Assembly (NCBI GenBank): GCA_017502265.1
Contig: JAFVVI010000001.1
Span: forward strand, 1 to 51,688
Length of the DNA stretch: 51,688 nt
Origin: Oscillospiraceae bacterium
GTDB taxonomy: Bacteria > Bacillota > Clostridia > Oscillospirales > Oscillospiraceae
Reading direction: 5' to 3'
Both the position numbers and the translations under genes were made by a program. Shown here in pieces: positions 40,255-47,723 of this stretch (positions within the stretch are counted from its first letter, which is position 1; each line of letters opens with the position of its first letter). Under the pieces are notes generated by a model that was given only the letters and a program-made list of their open reading frames with translations, did not search any database and was not told the DNA's origin.

Positions 40255-41197
40255 TTTTCAGGCCCTCCTTATATTCTTCCGGCTGGTAGAATTCTGCAGC
40301 TTTCTGGAGCTTCTGGAGTTCGATCTGGGATTCGAAGCGGGACTGGGCTTCCATGACCACATCGACCAGCTCGTAGCGGTCAACAAACCATTCCCGGATG
40401 CCCTGGAGGTATCTGGATCGCCGCTTGTCGTCGAGGATGAAGGGCATGATGTCGTGGCGCAGGCATTCCTTGAACATGATCAGGCGGCCCACACGGCCGT
40501 TGCCGTCGTCGAAGGGGTGGATCTGCTCGAAGCGCACATGGAATTCCAGGATCTGGTTCCGCTCGATCTCCGCCCGGGTCTCATAGTATTCGATGAGCAT
40601 GGTCAGACTGGAATGGATCTGACTGCCCTGGATCATGGGGCGGTCCCTGTTCTTGGGGATCGTGGTGCGGTACTCGCCGGGGCGCACCCGCTGGCGGTAG
40701 GCATCCACCGTGCCGGCCATCAGGAGCTCGTGGAGCTTCCGGATGAACTTCGTGTCCAGCGGCTCCATCACATGGTCCAGGATGTAGTCGACGCAGTGGA
40801 TGTGGTTCAGTGCCTCGATCACATCGGACACCTTCAGCGGCTCGAAGGACTCCCGGATCTTGCCCTTGCGGTAGATGCTCTCCACCTGCCCACGGGTCAG
40901 GCGGTTGCTGGCCATGCGGCAGGAGGAGTAGGTCAGGTCGATGACCACATAATCGTACAGCCCGTGAAAATTCTTCTTTTTCTTCTGTTTTCTCAGGGTT
41001 TTGGCCAGTTCCGGCAACGCCTCTTCCTCTGCATACTTGAAAACTGTCCTCGCACTGCGGACTGCATCCTCCGGAATCCTCCAGGCCCCGTCCTTGCACA
41101 CCGCTCCGGAGATCCGTCCCTGTCTGCACAATCTTCTGATCAACGAGGAGGAAACTCCCCATTTTTCGGCAATATCCCTTGCTAATACATACTGCAT
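40241..41197 (-). CDS. Fic-domain protein with N-terminal helix-turn-helix
   Basis: 318 residues starting MQYVLARDIAEKWGVSSSLI, an excisionase/MerR-like DNA-binding helix-turn-helix (1-45). The Fic core has the catalytic motif HPFDDGNGRVGR (His227), which transfers AMP or other nucleotides to protein hydroxyls. The position of the inhibitory motif (S/T)xxxE(G/N) reads Ser92-C-R-M-Ala96-Ser97, so the autoinhibitory glutamate is missing. The start at 41197 has AAAGGACG; a longer frame to 41317 lacks a site. It overlaps the DUF6809-like gene. Confidence 0.85.
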   Translation of the reverse strand: MQYVLARDIAEKWGVSSSLIRRLCRQGRISGAVCKDGAWRIPEDAVRSARTVFKYAEEEALPELAKTLRKQKKKKNFHGLYDYVVIDLTYSSCRMASNRLTRGQVESIYRKGKIRESFEPLKVSDVIEALNHIHCVDYILDHVMEPLDTKFIRKLHELLMAGTVDAYRQRVRPGEYRTTIPKNRDRPMIQGSQIHSSLTMLIEYYETRAEIERNQILEFHVRFEQIHPFDDGNGRVGRLIMFKECLRHDIMPFILDDKRRSRYLQGIREWFVDRYELVDVVMEAQSRFESQIELQKLQKAAEFYQPEEYKEGLKNEDE

Positions 41198-41396
41198 AGT
41201 TTCGTCCTTTCTGTTGGGGTATCGGGCTGAAAAGGGTGGAACACCCCGGTACCCGGAACACTTTTGTCTTGAATTTATCCTGAAATACGACGAAACACAG
41301 TGGTCCAGCTGGCACATAATGGATTGATATTCAATGATTTTGGACTATATGTACCGATTATACCAATTGTATGCACCATGTCCCCAGCAAAAGGAC
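41198..41396. other. Non-coding end of the accessory region, with an inverted repeat at the tRNA scar
   Basis: No gene. CCATGTCC (41376-41383) and GGACATGG (41393-41400) form an 8-base inverted repeat whose right arm overlaps the start of the tRNA-derived sequence. This is the kind of symmetry expected at an integrase core site. Confidence 0.45.
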
Positions 41397-41441
41397 ATGG
41401 CATTCAAGAGGTCAGCGGTTCGATCCCGCTTATCTCCACCA
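41397..41441 (+). other. 3' half of tRNA-Ala(GGC): probable attachment-site scar
   Basis: Starting in the anticodon loop (ATGGCAT), the sequence continues through the anticodon-stem 3' arm TCAAG, variable loop GAGGTC, T arm AGCGG-TTCGATC-CCGCT, acceptor 3' strand TATCTCC, discriminator A and CCA. No 5' half precedes it: the 5' acceptor strand, D arm and 5' anticodon arm are absent. It therefore cannot encode a tRNA and marks where an integrating element recombined with a tRNA-Ala gene. Confidence 0.75.
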
Positions 41442-41467
41442 AGACCAACCGAAAGGTTGGTCTTTTT
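41441..41467 (+). terminator. Terminator of the former tRNA-Ala transcript
   Basis: A 10-base stem AAGACCAACC / GGTTGGTCTT with loop GAAA and a T tail, directly after the CCA end. Confidence 0.8.
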
Positions 41468-41529
41468 CGTTGTCTGAGAGTCTTTCAGGCAAACAACATC
41501 GCTGTAAACAGAAAGATCGCAGCCCGCTA

Positions 41530-41558
41530 TTGCACATTGCCTTCTCCCGCGCTATAAT
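41530..41558 (+). promoter_or_regulatory. Retron promoter
   Basis: TTGCAC and TATAAT with a 17-base spacer. The predicted start (about 41565) coincides with the a1 repeat of the retron RNA. Confidence 0.75.
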
Positions 41559-41564
41559 TGCAAC

Positions 41565-41731
41565 AGGAACAATAGCTTTTGTCAGACCACTGGCACCGGC
41601 AGCGAGTCGCTGCCGGGCAGCGCAAATCCCACGTATTCGCTTCGCTCAGACGAACTGCTTGCGGTATTACCGCACACGCTGTGTGCTCTGGATACCCCTG
41701 CGCACTTCGCTGTACAGCATTGTATTGTTCC
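41565..41731 (+). ncRNA. Retron msr-msd RNA
   Basis: The a1/a2 repeats GGAACAATA (41566-41574) and TATTGTTCC (41723-41731) pair perfectly. The next base, G41575 in an AGC context, is the expected branching guanosine. An msr hairpin CCGGCAGCG-AGT-CGCTGCCGG (41596-41616) follows. The msd part has closing pairs GCGCA/TGCGC (41620-41624 with 41699-41703) and ATCC/GGAT, with inner hairpins TTCG/CGAA and TGCGG/CCGCA. Exact msr/msd boundaries are estimated. Confidence 0.75.
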
Positions 41732-41758
41732 AAACCTGCAGCAAGGGAGGAAAGCAAC

Positions 41759-42673
41759 ATGATCGTATACAGGGAGCTTTCCTCCCTTGAACGGGATCTC
41801 GGCATCCGCGCCAAGACGCTCTATGCCGTCAGCAACAACATCGGCAAGCATTACCGCATGGTAAAGCTCCCCAAGAAGCGCGGCGGCTGCCGCGATCTGT
41901 CCGTTCCGGATGAGGTGCTGAAATCCATTCAGAGGCGGATCGCCGAGGTGCTTCTGATCCACATGCCCGTGTCCCGCTATGCCAAGGCCTATCGGTTCGG
42001 CAGCTCCACCCTGCGCAATGCGGAGCTCCATGTGGGCAAGCAGGTGGTGCTGAAGCTGGACATCCTCCACTTCTTCGACAGCATCCGCTACTCCACCGTG
42101 AAGGACAGGGTGTTTCCGGAGGAAATCTACGCGGAGCCTCTGCGGATCCTGCTGACCATGCTCTGCTATTACAGGGATGCCCTTCCACAGGGCGCGCCCA
42201 GCTCTCCGGCCATCACCAACATCATTCTGTATGAATTTGACGAGCTGGTCGGTCAGTGGTGCCGGGAGCGTGGAATCGCCTACACCCGGTACTGCGACGA
42301 TATGACCTTCTCCGGCGACTTTGATCCGGCGGAGGTCATCCGGTTTGTCAGACCGGAGCTGAAGAAGCTGGGCTTCCTGCTGAACGGGCAGAAAACCAAG
42401 GTACAGCGCCCCGGTCAGCAGCAGAGCGTCACCGGCATCGTGGTCAACGAGAAGCTGAGCATCCCCGCGGACTACCGCCGCAGGCTCCGGCAGGAGCTGT
42501 ATTACTGCCAAAAATTCGGCATCCGGGAACATCTGCAGAAAATCGGTCCGGAGATCCCGGAGGAGACTTATCGGATGCAGCTATCCGGCAAGGTCAACTA
42601 TGTACTTCAGTTTTCTCCTGATGATAAAGATATGCTGGAAGCCAGAACGTGGCTGCGGCAGTCAATCAAATAA
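41759..42673 (+). CDS. Retron-type reverse transcriptase
   Basis: 304 residues with AAGGGAGG 8 bases upstream. Retron hallmarks are all present: NAELH (87-91, the NAxxH of region X), first catalytic Asp101 in LKLDILHFFD, QGAPSSP (144-150), YCDD (178-181) and VTG (224-226, region Y). It primes on the 2'-OH of the branching G in its own RNA to make multicopy single-stranded DNA. It has no fused effector domain, and the next co-directional gene (43469) is a peptidase with its own promoter, so no effector is evident. It lies just outside the tRNA-Ala scar and is GC-rich, unlike the island to its left. Confidence 0.88.
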   Translation: MIVYRELSSLERDLGIRAKTLYAVSNNIGKHYRMVKLPKKRGGCRDLSVPDEVLKSIQRRIAEVLLIHMPVSRYAKAYRFGSSTLRNAELHVGKQVVLKLDILHFFDSIRYSTVKDRVFPEEIYAEPLRILLTMLCYYRDALPQGAPSSPAITNIILYEFDELVGQWCRERGIAYTRYCDDMTFSGDFDPAEVIRFVRPELKKLGFLLNGQKTKVQRPGQQQSVTGIVVNEKLSIPADYRRRLRQELYYCQKFGIREHLQKIGPEIPEETYRMQLSGKVNYVLQFSPDDKDMLEARTWLRQSIK

Positions 42674-42677
42674 GCAA

Positions 42678-42713
42678 TCCCTCCTGCGGCTTGGTCACCG
42701 CAGGAGGGAATTA
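42678..42713. terminator. Bidirectional terminator after the retron
   Basis: A 12-base perfect stem TCCCTCCTGCGG / CCGCAGGAGGGA with an 8-base loop, then ATTATC. It is shared with the convergent DUF1349 gene. Confidence 0.75.
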
Positions 42714-42730
42714 TCATGGCAGCTCTATTT

Positions 42731-43342
42731 TCACACTTCGTCCGGCTGCTGGCCGTCGTGGGCCAGCCATTTGCATTCCGTCAGCTCCATGTCGGTGAAG
42801 ACCGCCCTGAAGGAGGAATCCTCCGGAGAGCAGGCGTAGATGCCGAAGCGGATCTTTCCGCCGCCCTGCCACATATGGCACACCCGCATCTGGGAAAAAT
42901 GCACGCCGTCGGCGGAGCACTCGATGCAGTAATCGTCCTCCCGGCGGCTGAGCCGGTACCACATGGACTTGACGCCGGCATCGATTTCGGTGGTGGCCCA
43001 GTCGGAATAGCCCAGATTCGTGACCACGCTGCCCAGATGCTGGAAGCGCTCATTTTCATATTCGATGGAGCCCTTGAGCCAATTGTCACTGTCGAGATAC
43101 ATCACGATGCCGCACTGGTCAAACCGATGGTGGCTCTCTTCAAAGGATGTCTTCACCGTGAAGCTGAAATACTTCTCCTCCGTCTCCATCTGGAAGACCG
43201 GGGCATTGTCGTTGCGGAAGTGATAGTATGTCCGCTGCCACAGGTCGGTGTGGGGTCCGGTGACGATCTCCACCCTGTCCTCGGACACGGCAAAGGCCGC
43301 CGGCTCCCGGGTCCATTTAAAATCACGGATGCTGAATTTCAT
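42731..43342 (-). CDS. DUF1349 family protein (concanavalin A-like fold)
   Basis: 203 residues starting MKFSIRDFKWTREPAAF behind AAAGGGGAG. DQCGIVMYLDSDNWLKGSIE and GKIRFGIYACSPEDSSF are characteristic of the DUF1349 'regulation of enolase 1'-like family, a lectin-like beta sandwich of about 200 residues that probably binds carbohydrates. There is no signal peptide, so it acts in the cytoplasm. Its promoter has an operator-like inverted repeat. Confidence 0.85.
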   Translation of the reverse strand: MKFSIRDFKWTREPAAFAVSEDRVEIVTGPHTDLWQRTYYHFRNDNAPVFQMETEEKYFSFTVKTSFEESHHRFDQCGIVMYLDSDNWLKGSIEYENERFQHLGSVVTNLGYSDWATTEIDAGVKSMWYRLSRREDDYCIECSADGVHFSQMRVCHMWQGGGKIRFGIYACSPEDSSFRAVFTDMELTECKWLAHDGQQPDEV

Positions 43343-43369
43343 AGGTTTCTCCCCTTTCATTTCGGTACT

Positions 43370-43398
43370 ATGGTAATCGTTTTCGATTCCTGTGTCAA
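43370..43398 (-). promoter_or_regulatory. Promoter of the DUF1349 gene with an operator-like inverted repeat
   Basis: On the minus strand, TTGACA (43398-43393) and TACCAT (43375-43370), spacer 17. The spacer holds AATCG-TTTT-CGATT, resembling LacI-type or weak cre sites. Confidence 0.6.
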
Positions 43399-43403
43399 TC
43401 CTA

Positions 43404-43432
43404 TTTACAAAAACCGCAAATTATGGTATAAC
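43404..43432 (+). promoter_or_regulatory. Promoter of the M13 peptidase gene
   Basis: TTTACA and TATAAC with a 17-base spacer; the start codon is about 37 bases further on. Confidence 0.7.
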
Positions 43433-43468
43433 AAACCCATAAAAATCTTTTCAGAAAAGGAGAAAATT

Positions 43469-45367
43469 ATGGAAAAAATCCGTATTCAGGACGATCTGTA
43501 CACCTACGTCAATCAGGCAAAGCTGGACGAGCTGGTGATCCCCGACGATATGCCCGTTATGGGCAGCCCCATGGCCCTCATGACCGGCATCGAGAAGCTC
43601 ATGATCGGTGAGTTCAACACCATGTGCAAGGAGGGCGCCTATCCGGGCGACCATATGGCCCGGGCCTGCACCCTGTACCGCCTTGCCAAGGATGTGAAGC
43701 GGAAGGCAAAGCACGGCATCAAGCCCGCCGTGAAGCACCTGTCCATCCTCAAGAAGCTCGGCACCATGCGCAGCTTCAACCTGCACGCCAAGGAGCTGCT
43801 CCTGCGCAGCATCGCCATGCCTCTCGACCTCGCCGTGGAGCCCAACATGACCGACACCAATCATCACTGCGTGATGATTCAGGGCCCCCGGGTGATCCTG
43901 CCCGACGCCTCCTACTACGCCGAGGGCAAGGAGCAGCAGCGCGATCAGCTGCTCACCCTGTGGAGCGGCTTTGCCCGGCAGATCCTGACCCACGCCGGCC
44001 ACAGCGCCGAGGAGATCGATCTGCTGCTGGGCGACACGCTGGCCTTCGACGCTGCAGTCGCCAAGTACGTCAAGACCCGGGAAGAGTGGTCCGAGTACGT
44101 CAAGATGTACAACCCCATGAAGACCGGCCGGGTGGCCGGCATGGTCAAGCCCCTGAACCTGAAGAAGCTGCTGAGCGACCTGTTCGGCTATGTGCCCGAG
44201 GAGATCATCGTCACCGAGCCCCGGTTCTTCAAGAATTTCAAGGAGGTCTTCAACGCCGACACCTTTGAGATGTACAAGCGCTGGGCCTATGTGCTGACGC
44301 TGGTGGGCAGCTGCAGCCTGCTTTCCGAGGAGCTGCGGGAGCTGGGCGGCGCTTTCAGCAGAGCCCTCTCCGGCATCGCTGCCGCACCCAAGGCCGAGAA
44401 GTTCGCCTATCAGCTGGCCTCCAGTGAGTACAGCGAGCCTGTGGGCCTGTACTACGGCGAGAAGTACTTCGGCGAGGAAGCCAAGAAGGACATCACCGAC
44501 ATCGTCCGGCAGATCGTGGCCACCTACCAGAAGCGCATCGCCGAGAACGACATCCTCGAGCCCGAGACCAAGGAAAAGGCCATCCTGAAGCTCAACAAGA
44601 TGGGCCTGAAGATGGCATACCCCGACCGGGTGGAGTCCCTCTACGACAAGCTGGTCTTCGACGAGCGCAAGTCCCTGTTCGACATTGTCACCTCCCTCCA
44701 CCGCGTCCGCATGGAGGAGAACTTCGCCAAGCTCGGTCAGGATGTGGACCGCACCCACTGGGCCATGCCCGGTCATCTGGTCAACGCCTGTTATGATCCC
44801 TTCGTCAACGACATCACCTTCCCCGCCGCCATTCTGCAGCCCCCCTTCTACTCCATCCATCAGTCCAGAAGTGAGAATCTGGGCGGCATCGGTGCGGTCA
44901 TCGGCCACGAGATCTCCCACGCCTTCGACTCCAACGGCGCTAAGTGCGACGAGCTGGGCAACCTGAACAACTGGTGGACCAAGGCCGACGAGCGGAAGTT
45001 CCAGAAGAAGGTCAACGCCATGATCAAGCAGTTCGACGGCATCGAGCTGCCCTGGGGCGTCTGCAACGGCAAGTTCACCGTCAGCGAGAATATCGCCGAC
45101 AACGGTGGCATGGCCGTCACGCTGGACATCATGTCTCACTCCGAGGGTGTTTCCTTCGAGGAGTACTTCACCAACTGGGCCCGGGTCTGGTGCCAGAAGG
45201 CAAAGCCCGAATACCAGAAGCTCCTGCTGCAGGTGGACGTCCACGGCCCCGCCTATCTGCGCGCCAATATGCCTCCCCGGAACTTCCCCGAGTGGTACGA
45301 GACCTTCGGCGTGAAGAAGTCCGACAAGATGTATCTGGCTCCCTCCAAGCGCATCGTGATCTGGTAA
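43469..45367 (+). CDS. M13-family zinc endopeptidase (PepO/neprilysin-like)
   Basis: 632 residues starting MEKIRIQDDLYTYVNQAKLD, with AAAGGAG upstream. The gluzincin motif HEISHAFD with the downstream ENIADNGG glutamate, plus NACYDPFVNDITFPAAIL and the C-terminal substrate-binding NMPPRNFPEWYETF, identify an intact M13 peptidase of normal length. There is no signal peptide or membrane anchor, so like PepO of lactic acid bacteria it is a cytoplasmic oligopeptidase. Very GC-rich, codon-biased sequence suggests high expression. An in-frame extension to 42716 crosses a terminator and the promoter and is not used. Confidence 0.92.
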   Translation: MEKIRIQDDLYTYVNQAKLDELVIPDDMPVMGSPMALMTGIEKLMIGEFNTMCKEGAYPGDHMARACTLYRLAKDVKRKAKHGIKPAVKHLSILKKLGTMRSFNLHAKELLLRSIAMPLDLAVEPNMTDTNHHCVMIQGPRVILPDASYYAEGKEQQRDQLLTLWSGFARQILTHAGHSAEEIDLLLGDTLAFDAAVAKYVKTREEWSEYVKMYNPMKTGRVAGMVKPLNLKKLLSDLFGYVPEEIIVTEPRFFKNFKEVFNADTFEMYKRWAYVLTLVGSCSLLSEELRELGGAFSRALSGIAAAPKAEKFAYQLASSEYSEPVGLYYGEKYFGEEAKKDITDIVRQIVATYQKRIAENDILEPETKEKAILKLNKMGLKMAYPDRVESLYDKLVFDERKSLFDIVTSLHRVRMEENFAKLGQDVDRTHWAMPGHLVNACYDPFVNDITFPAAILQPPFYSIHQSRSENLGGIGAVIGHEISHAFDSNGAKCDELGNLNNWWTKADERKFQKKVNAMIKQFDGIELPWGVCNGKFTVSENIADNGGMAVTLDIMSHSEGVSFEEYFTNWARVWCQKAKPEYQKLLLQVDVHGPAYLRANMPPRNFPEWYETFGVKKSDKMYLAPSKRIVIW

Positions 45368-45388
45368 TCATTCTATTTTTCGCAAAAG

Positions 45389-45414
45389 CGGGGTGCTTCA
45401 GCACCCCGTTTTTG
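45389..45414 (+). terminator. Terminator of the M13 peptidase gene
   Basis: An 8-base GC stem CGGGGTGC / GCACCCCG followed by TTTTTG, extended by GCAAAA/TTTTGC outside it. Confidence 0.85.
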
Positions 45415-45453
45415 CGTTTGTCACAGCAAATCTCACAGGAGGTGCACAATACC

Positions 45454-46704
45454 ATGAAAATCGGTTTTTCCAAAAGGGATATCACCCCGCCGCCCGGGGT
45501 CGTGCTGGGCGGCTATGCCGGTTATCGCCCCTGCGGCGGCGTCCACGATCCCCTTTTCTGCAGGGCCGTGGTGCTGGAGCAGGAGGGCGAACGCTTCTGT
45601 CTGGTGTCACTGGATCTTGCCTGCGTGGATGAAAGCCTGTACCGCCGGATCGGAGGGGCCGTTTCCTCTCTGGGGATCCAGCCGGAGCATCTGATCGTCT
45701 GTGCCATCCACAGCCACGCCGCGCCCCACGGCGTCATCGCCGGGGAGGGGCCGCTGACCGCGGTGAACTGCTCCGCGCAGGAGGGCGCCCCGGAGTTTCT
45801 GGGCTACATGGAGGAGCTTGTCCGCAAAGCGGCAGCGGCATGCCGCACCGCCTGCGAAAATCTGGAGCCTTTCCTGATCCGTACCGCCAAGGGCGCCACT
45901 CCTCCCGTGGGCTCCGAGCGGCACACCGGTGCAGCGCCGGGAGGCGATCTGACGGTGATCCAGTGCAGGACGGAAAGTGGGAAGCTGCTGACCCTCGCCA
46001 ATTTCCCCTGCCATCCCACCGTCCTCGGCCCCGACAATCTGCTGGCTTCCGCAGACTTCACCGCCGGCATCGAGGCGCTGATCGGCGGCGATCTGGCGGT
46101 ATTCCTCAACGGCGCCGCCGGCGACATCAGCACCCGTTTCACCCGGCGGGAATCCTCCTTCGACGAATGCGCCCGGATGGGCCGCATCGCGGCAGAGCAC
46201 ATCCGCGCCGCCATCAAGGGGCTGCCCTTTTCCCAGCCGGAGCCCCTGCGGGGCATCCACACCACGGTTTCCCTGAAGCCACGGCCCATAGAGCCGCTGG
46301 AAACCGCCGAAGCAGCCCTCCGGGAGCACACCGCCCGATGGGAGAGCGCCAAGGCCGCAGGCGCCGACGCCCAATCTCTTCGGCTGCTGAAAACCTATGT
46401 GGAGGGTGCTTGGGTGAATCTGGAATTCGCCAAATCCATGGCGGGCATCCATCGGCTCGATCTGCCGGTGACGGTCTTCCGCTTCGCCGGTCTGGACTTC
46501 GCCGCCATCCCGGGAGAGCTCTACTCCACATTGCAGCCCGAGGGGCTTTCCGTCATCGCCTACGCCAACGGCTATTTCCGCTACATCTGCCCGGAGGAAG
46601 CCTACGACGCCAACCAGTATGAAGCCATGGCCGCCATCCTCGCCCGGGGCGAGGGCGAGCGGCTGATCGGCAGCATCCAGCAGCTGCGCCGCCGGCTCCA
46701 GTAA
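45454..46704 (+). CDS. Neutral/alkaline ceramidase-like hydrolase
   Basis: 416 residues with AGGAGGTG upstream. MKIGFSKRDITPPPGVVLGGYAG is the hallmark start of the neutral ceramidase N-terminal domain family. Metal- and nucleophile-region motifs follow: CAIHSHAAPH, ANFPCHPTVLG and FLNGAAGDIS. Characterised members are longer secreted ceramidases with a C-terminal domain; this single-domain form without a signal peptide belongs to the shorter, uncharacterised bacterial group, so the amide substrate is uncertain. It is monocistronic between two terminators. Confidence 0.85.
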   Translation: MKIGFSKRDITPPPGVVLGGYAGYRPCGGVHDPLFCRAVVLEQEGERFCLVSLDLACVDESLYRRIGGAVSSLGIQPEHLIVCAIHSHAAPHGVIAGEGPLTAVNCSAQEGAPEFLGYMEELVRKAAAACRTACENLEPFLIRTAKGATPPVGSERHTGAAPGGDLTVIQCRTESGKLLTLANFPCHPTVLGPDNLLASADFTAGIEALIGGDLAVFLNGAAGDISTRFTRRESSFDECARMGRIAAEHIRAAIKGLPFSQPEPLRGIHTTVSLKPRPIEPLETAEAALREHTARWESAKAAGADAQSLRLLKTYVEGAWVNLEFAKSMAGIHRLDLPVTVFRFAGLDFAAIPGELYSTLQPEGLSVIAYANGYFRYICPEEAYDANQYEAMAAILARGEGERLIGSIQQLRRRLQ

Positions 46705-46710
46705 GCATAA

Positions 46711-46750
46711 AAAAGGCCCGGAATTGGAACTCCAATTCCGGGCCTTTTCC
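46711..46750. terminator. Strong bidirectional terminator between convergent genes
   Basis: A 17-base perfect stem AAAAGGCCCGGAATTGG / CCAATTCCGGGCCTTTT with loop AACT. Confidence 0.9.
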
Positions 46751-46751
46751 G

Positions 46752-47135
46752 TTACACCGTAATCTCGATCTGGTTGTCCTCCAGCGCCACGACACAGCTT
46801 TCATAATAGCCGTCACCGGTGGTTCTGGGGCCGCTGATGACCCGGTAGCCGTCCGCTTTCAGCCGCCGGGTCAGCGCATCCACGGCCTCTTTGCTGCCCA
46901 CGCTGAACGCAATGTGGGCATAGCCCGTGCGGCTGAGGGTCTTTTCGGCATCCTCCATACCGGGCTTGTGCATGAGCTCCAGCCGGGCGCCGTCCCCAAA
47001 GGTCAGGAAGTAGGAGCGGAAGCCGGTTTTGAGGTTGTGGTAGCCGTCGTTGGACGCCGCCTGAAAATAGGTGACGAAGAACTCCCGCGCCTTCTCGAGA
47101 TCGGTTACATACATGGCAATGTGTTCGATCCGCAC
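46752..47135 (-). CDS. VOC/glyoxalase-superfamily protein
   Basis: 127 residues beginning at a GTG: MRIEHIAMYVTDLEKAREFF, the first beta-alpha-beta-beta-beta module, with a second module around GYAHIAFSVGSKEAVDAL ending DNQIEITV. Potential metal ligands are His5, Glu in RLELMHK, His in YAHIAF and the final Glu. It resembles lactoylglutathione-lyase-like proteins of unknown substrate. GGGGGATAACC lies before the GTG, 3 bases after the stop of the cyclase gene; it is the last gene of the MATE-cyclase-VOC operon. Confidence 0.85.
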   Translation of the reverse strand: MRIEHIAMYVTDLEKAREFFVTYFQAASNDGYHNLKTGFRSYFLTFGDGARLELMHKPGMEDAEKTLSRTGYAHIAFSVGSKEAVDALTRRLKADGYRVISGPRTTGDGYYESCVVALEDNQIEITV

Positions 47136-47137
47136 GG

Positions 47138-47722
47138 TTATCCCCCTCTCCCGATCAGGTACGCCCGGCAGGGGGCGCCGTCGCTGCCCGACAGATTCAG
47201 GGGCGCGGCGCTGAGGAAATAGCGTCCCTCCGGGATATTGTCCAGAACCACGCCCTCCAGCAGGGCGATGCCCCGGCGCAGGAGGGTCAGATGCACCGCC
47301 ATGGGGGCATCCTCCGGGCCCACGGACTGGCTCTCGTTGCCAAGCAAGCAGATGCCCGATTCCGCGAAGACATCTGCCGCTCCGGCGGTAACGGTGGCCT
47401 TTCCCGCGATCAGGATGCGCCCGGCACCATCCGCTTTGGCAAGGATACATTTTGCATCTTCAGCTTCCACACTGCCCTCATGCCGGGCCACATGGCACTC
47501 GCCCACGAAGACGTCCAACGGCATCTGCTCCACGGTCTTTCCGTTCCCGAGGAAATGGAAGGGCGCATCGATGTGGGTGCCGTTGTGGGCGCACATGGAA
47601 AAGGCGGTCAGATTGTAGACGTCTCCCCGGTCGGTGGCGCTGAGACGCTGCCGCTCCGGCTTCGGGTCGCCGGGGTAGACCGCGCAGGAGAAGACCTCCT
47701 GAGAAATGTCGTAGAGTTTCAT
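47138..47722 (-). CDS. Cyclase-family (kynurenine-formamidase-like) metal hydrolase
   Basis: 194 residues starting MKLYDISQEVFSCAVYPGDP. The motif HNGTHIDAPFHF is the HxGTHxDxPxH metal site of the cyclase/KynB family, with a late Glu/His region at LLGNESQSVG. The family hydrolyses amides such as N-formylkynurenine or acts in antibiotic cyclisation; no tryptophan genes are near. Its ribosome binding site GGAGG overlaps the end of the MATE gene. Confidence 0.87.
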   Translation of the reverse strand: MKLYDISQEVFSCAVYPGDPKPERQRLSATDRGDVYNLTAFSMCAHNGTHIDAPFHFLGNGKTVEQMPLDVFVGECHVARHEGSVEAEDAKCILAKADGAGRILIAGKATVTAGAADVFAESGICLLGNESQSVGPEDAPMAVHLTLLRRGIALLEGVVLDNIPEGRYFLSAAPLNLSGSDGAPCRAYLIGRGG

Positions 47723-47723
47723 G

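Noticed and set aside
41397-41441. A functional tRNA-Ala gene
   Set aside because: Only the 3' half is present; the 5' acceptor strand, D arm and 5' anticodon strand are missing.
42716-43468. In-frame upstream extension of the M13 peptidase that would add about 250 residues
   Set aside because: It would read through the retron terminator, antisense to the DUF1349 gene, and across the peptidase promoter; the added sequence is unlike M13 proteins and the ATG at 43469 has a good ribosome binding site.
43451-45244. A 597-codon minus-strand frame opposite the M13 peptidase
   Set aside because: It is a codon-bias artefact of the strongly biased peptidase gene; no motif or ribosome binding site.
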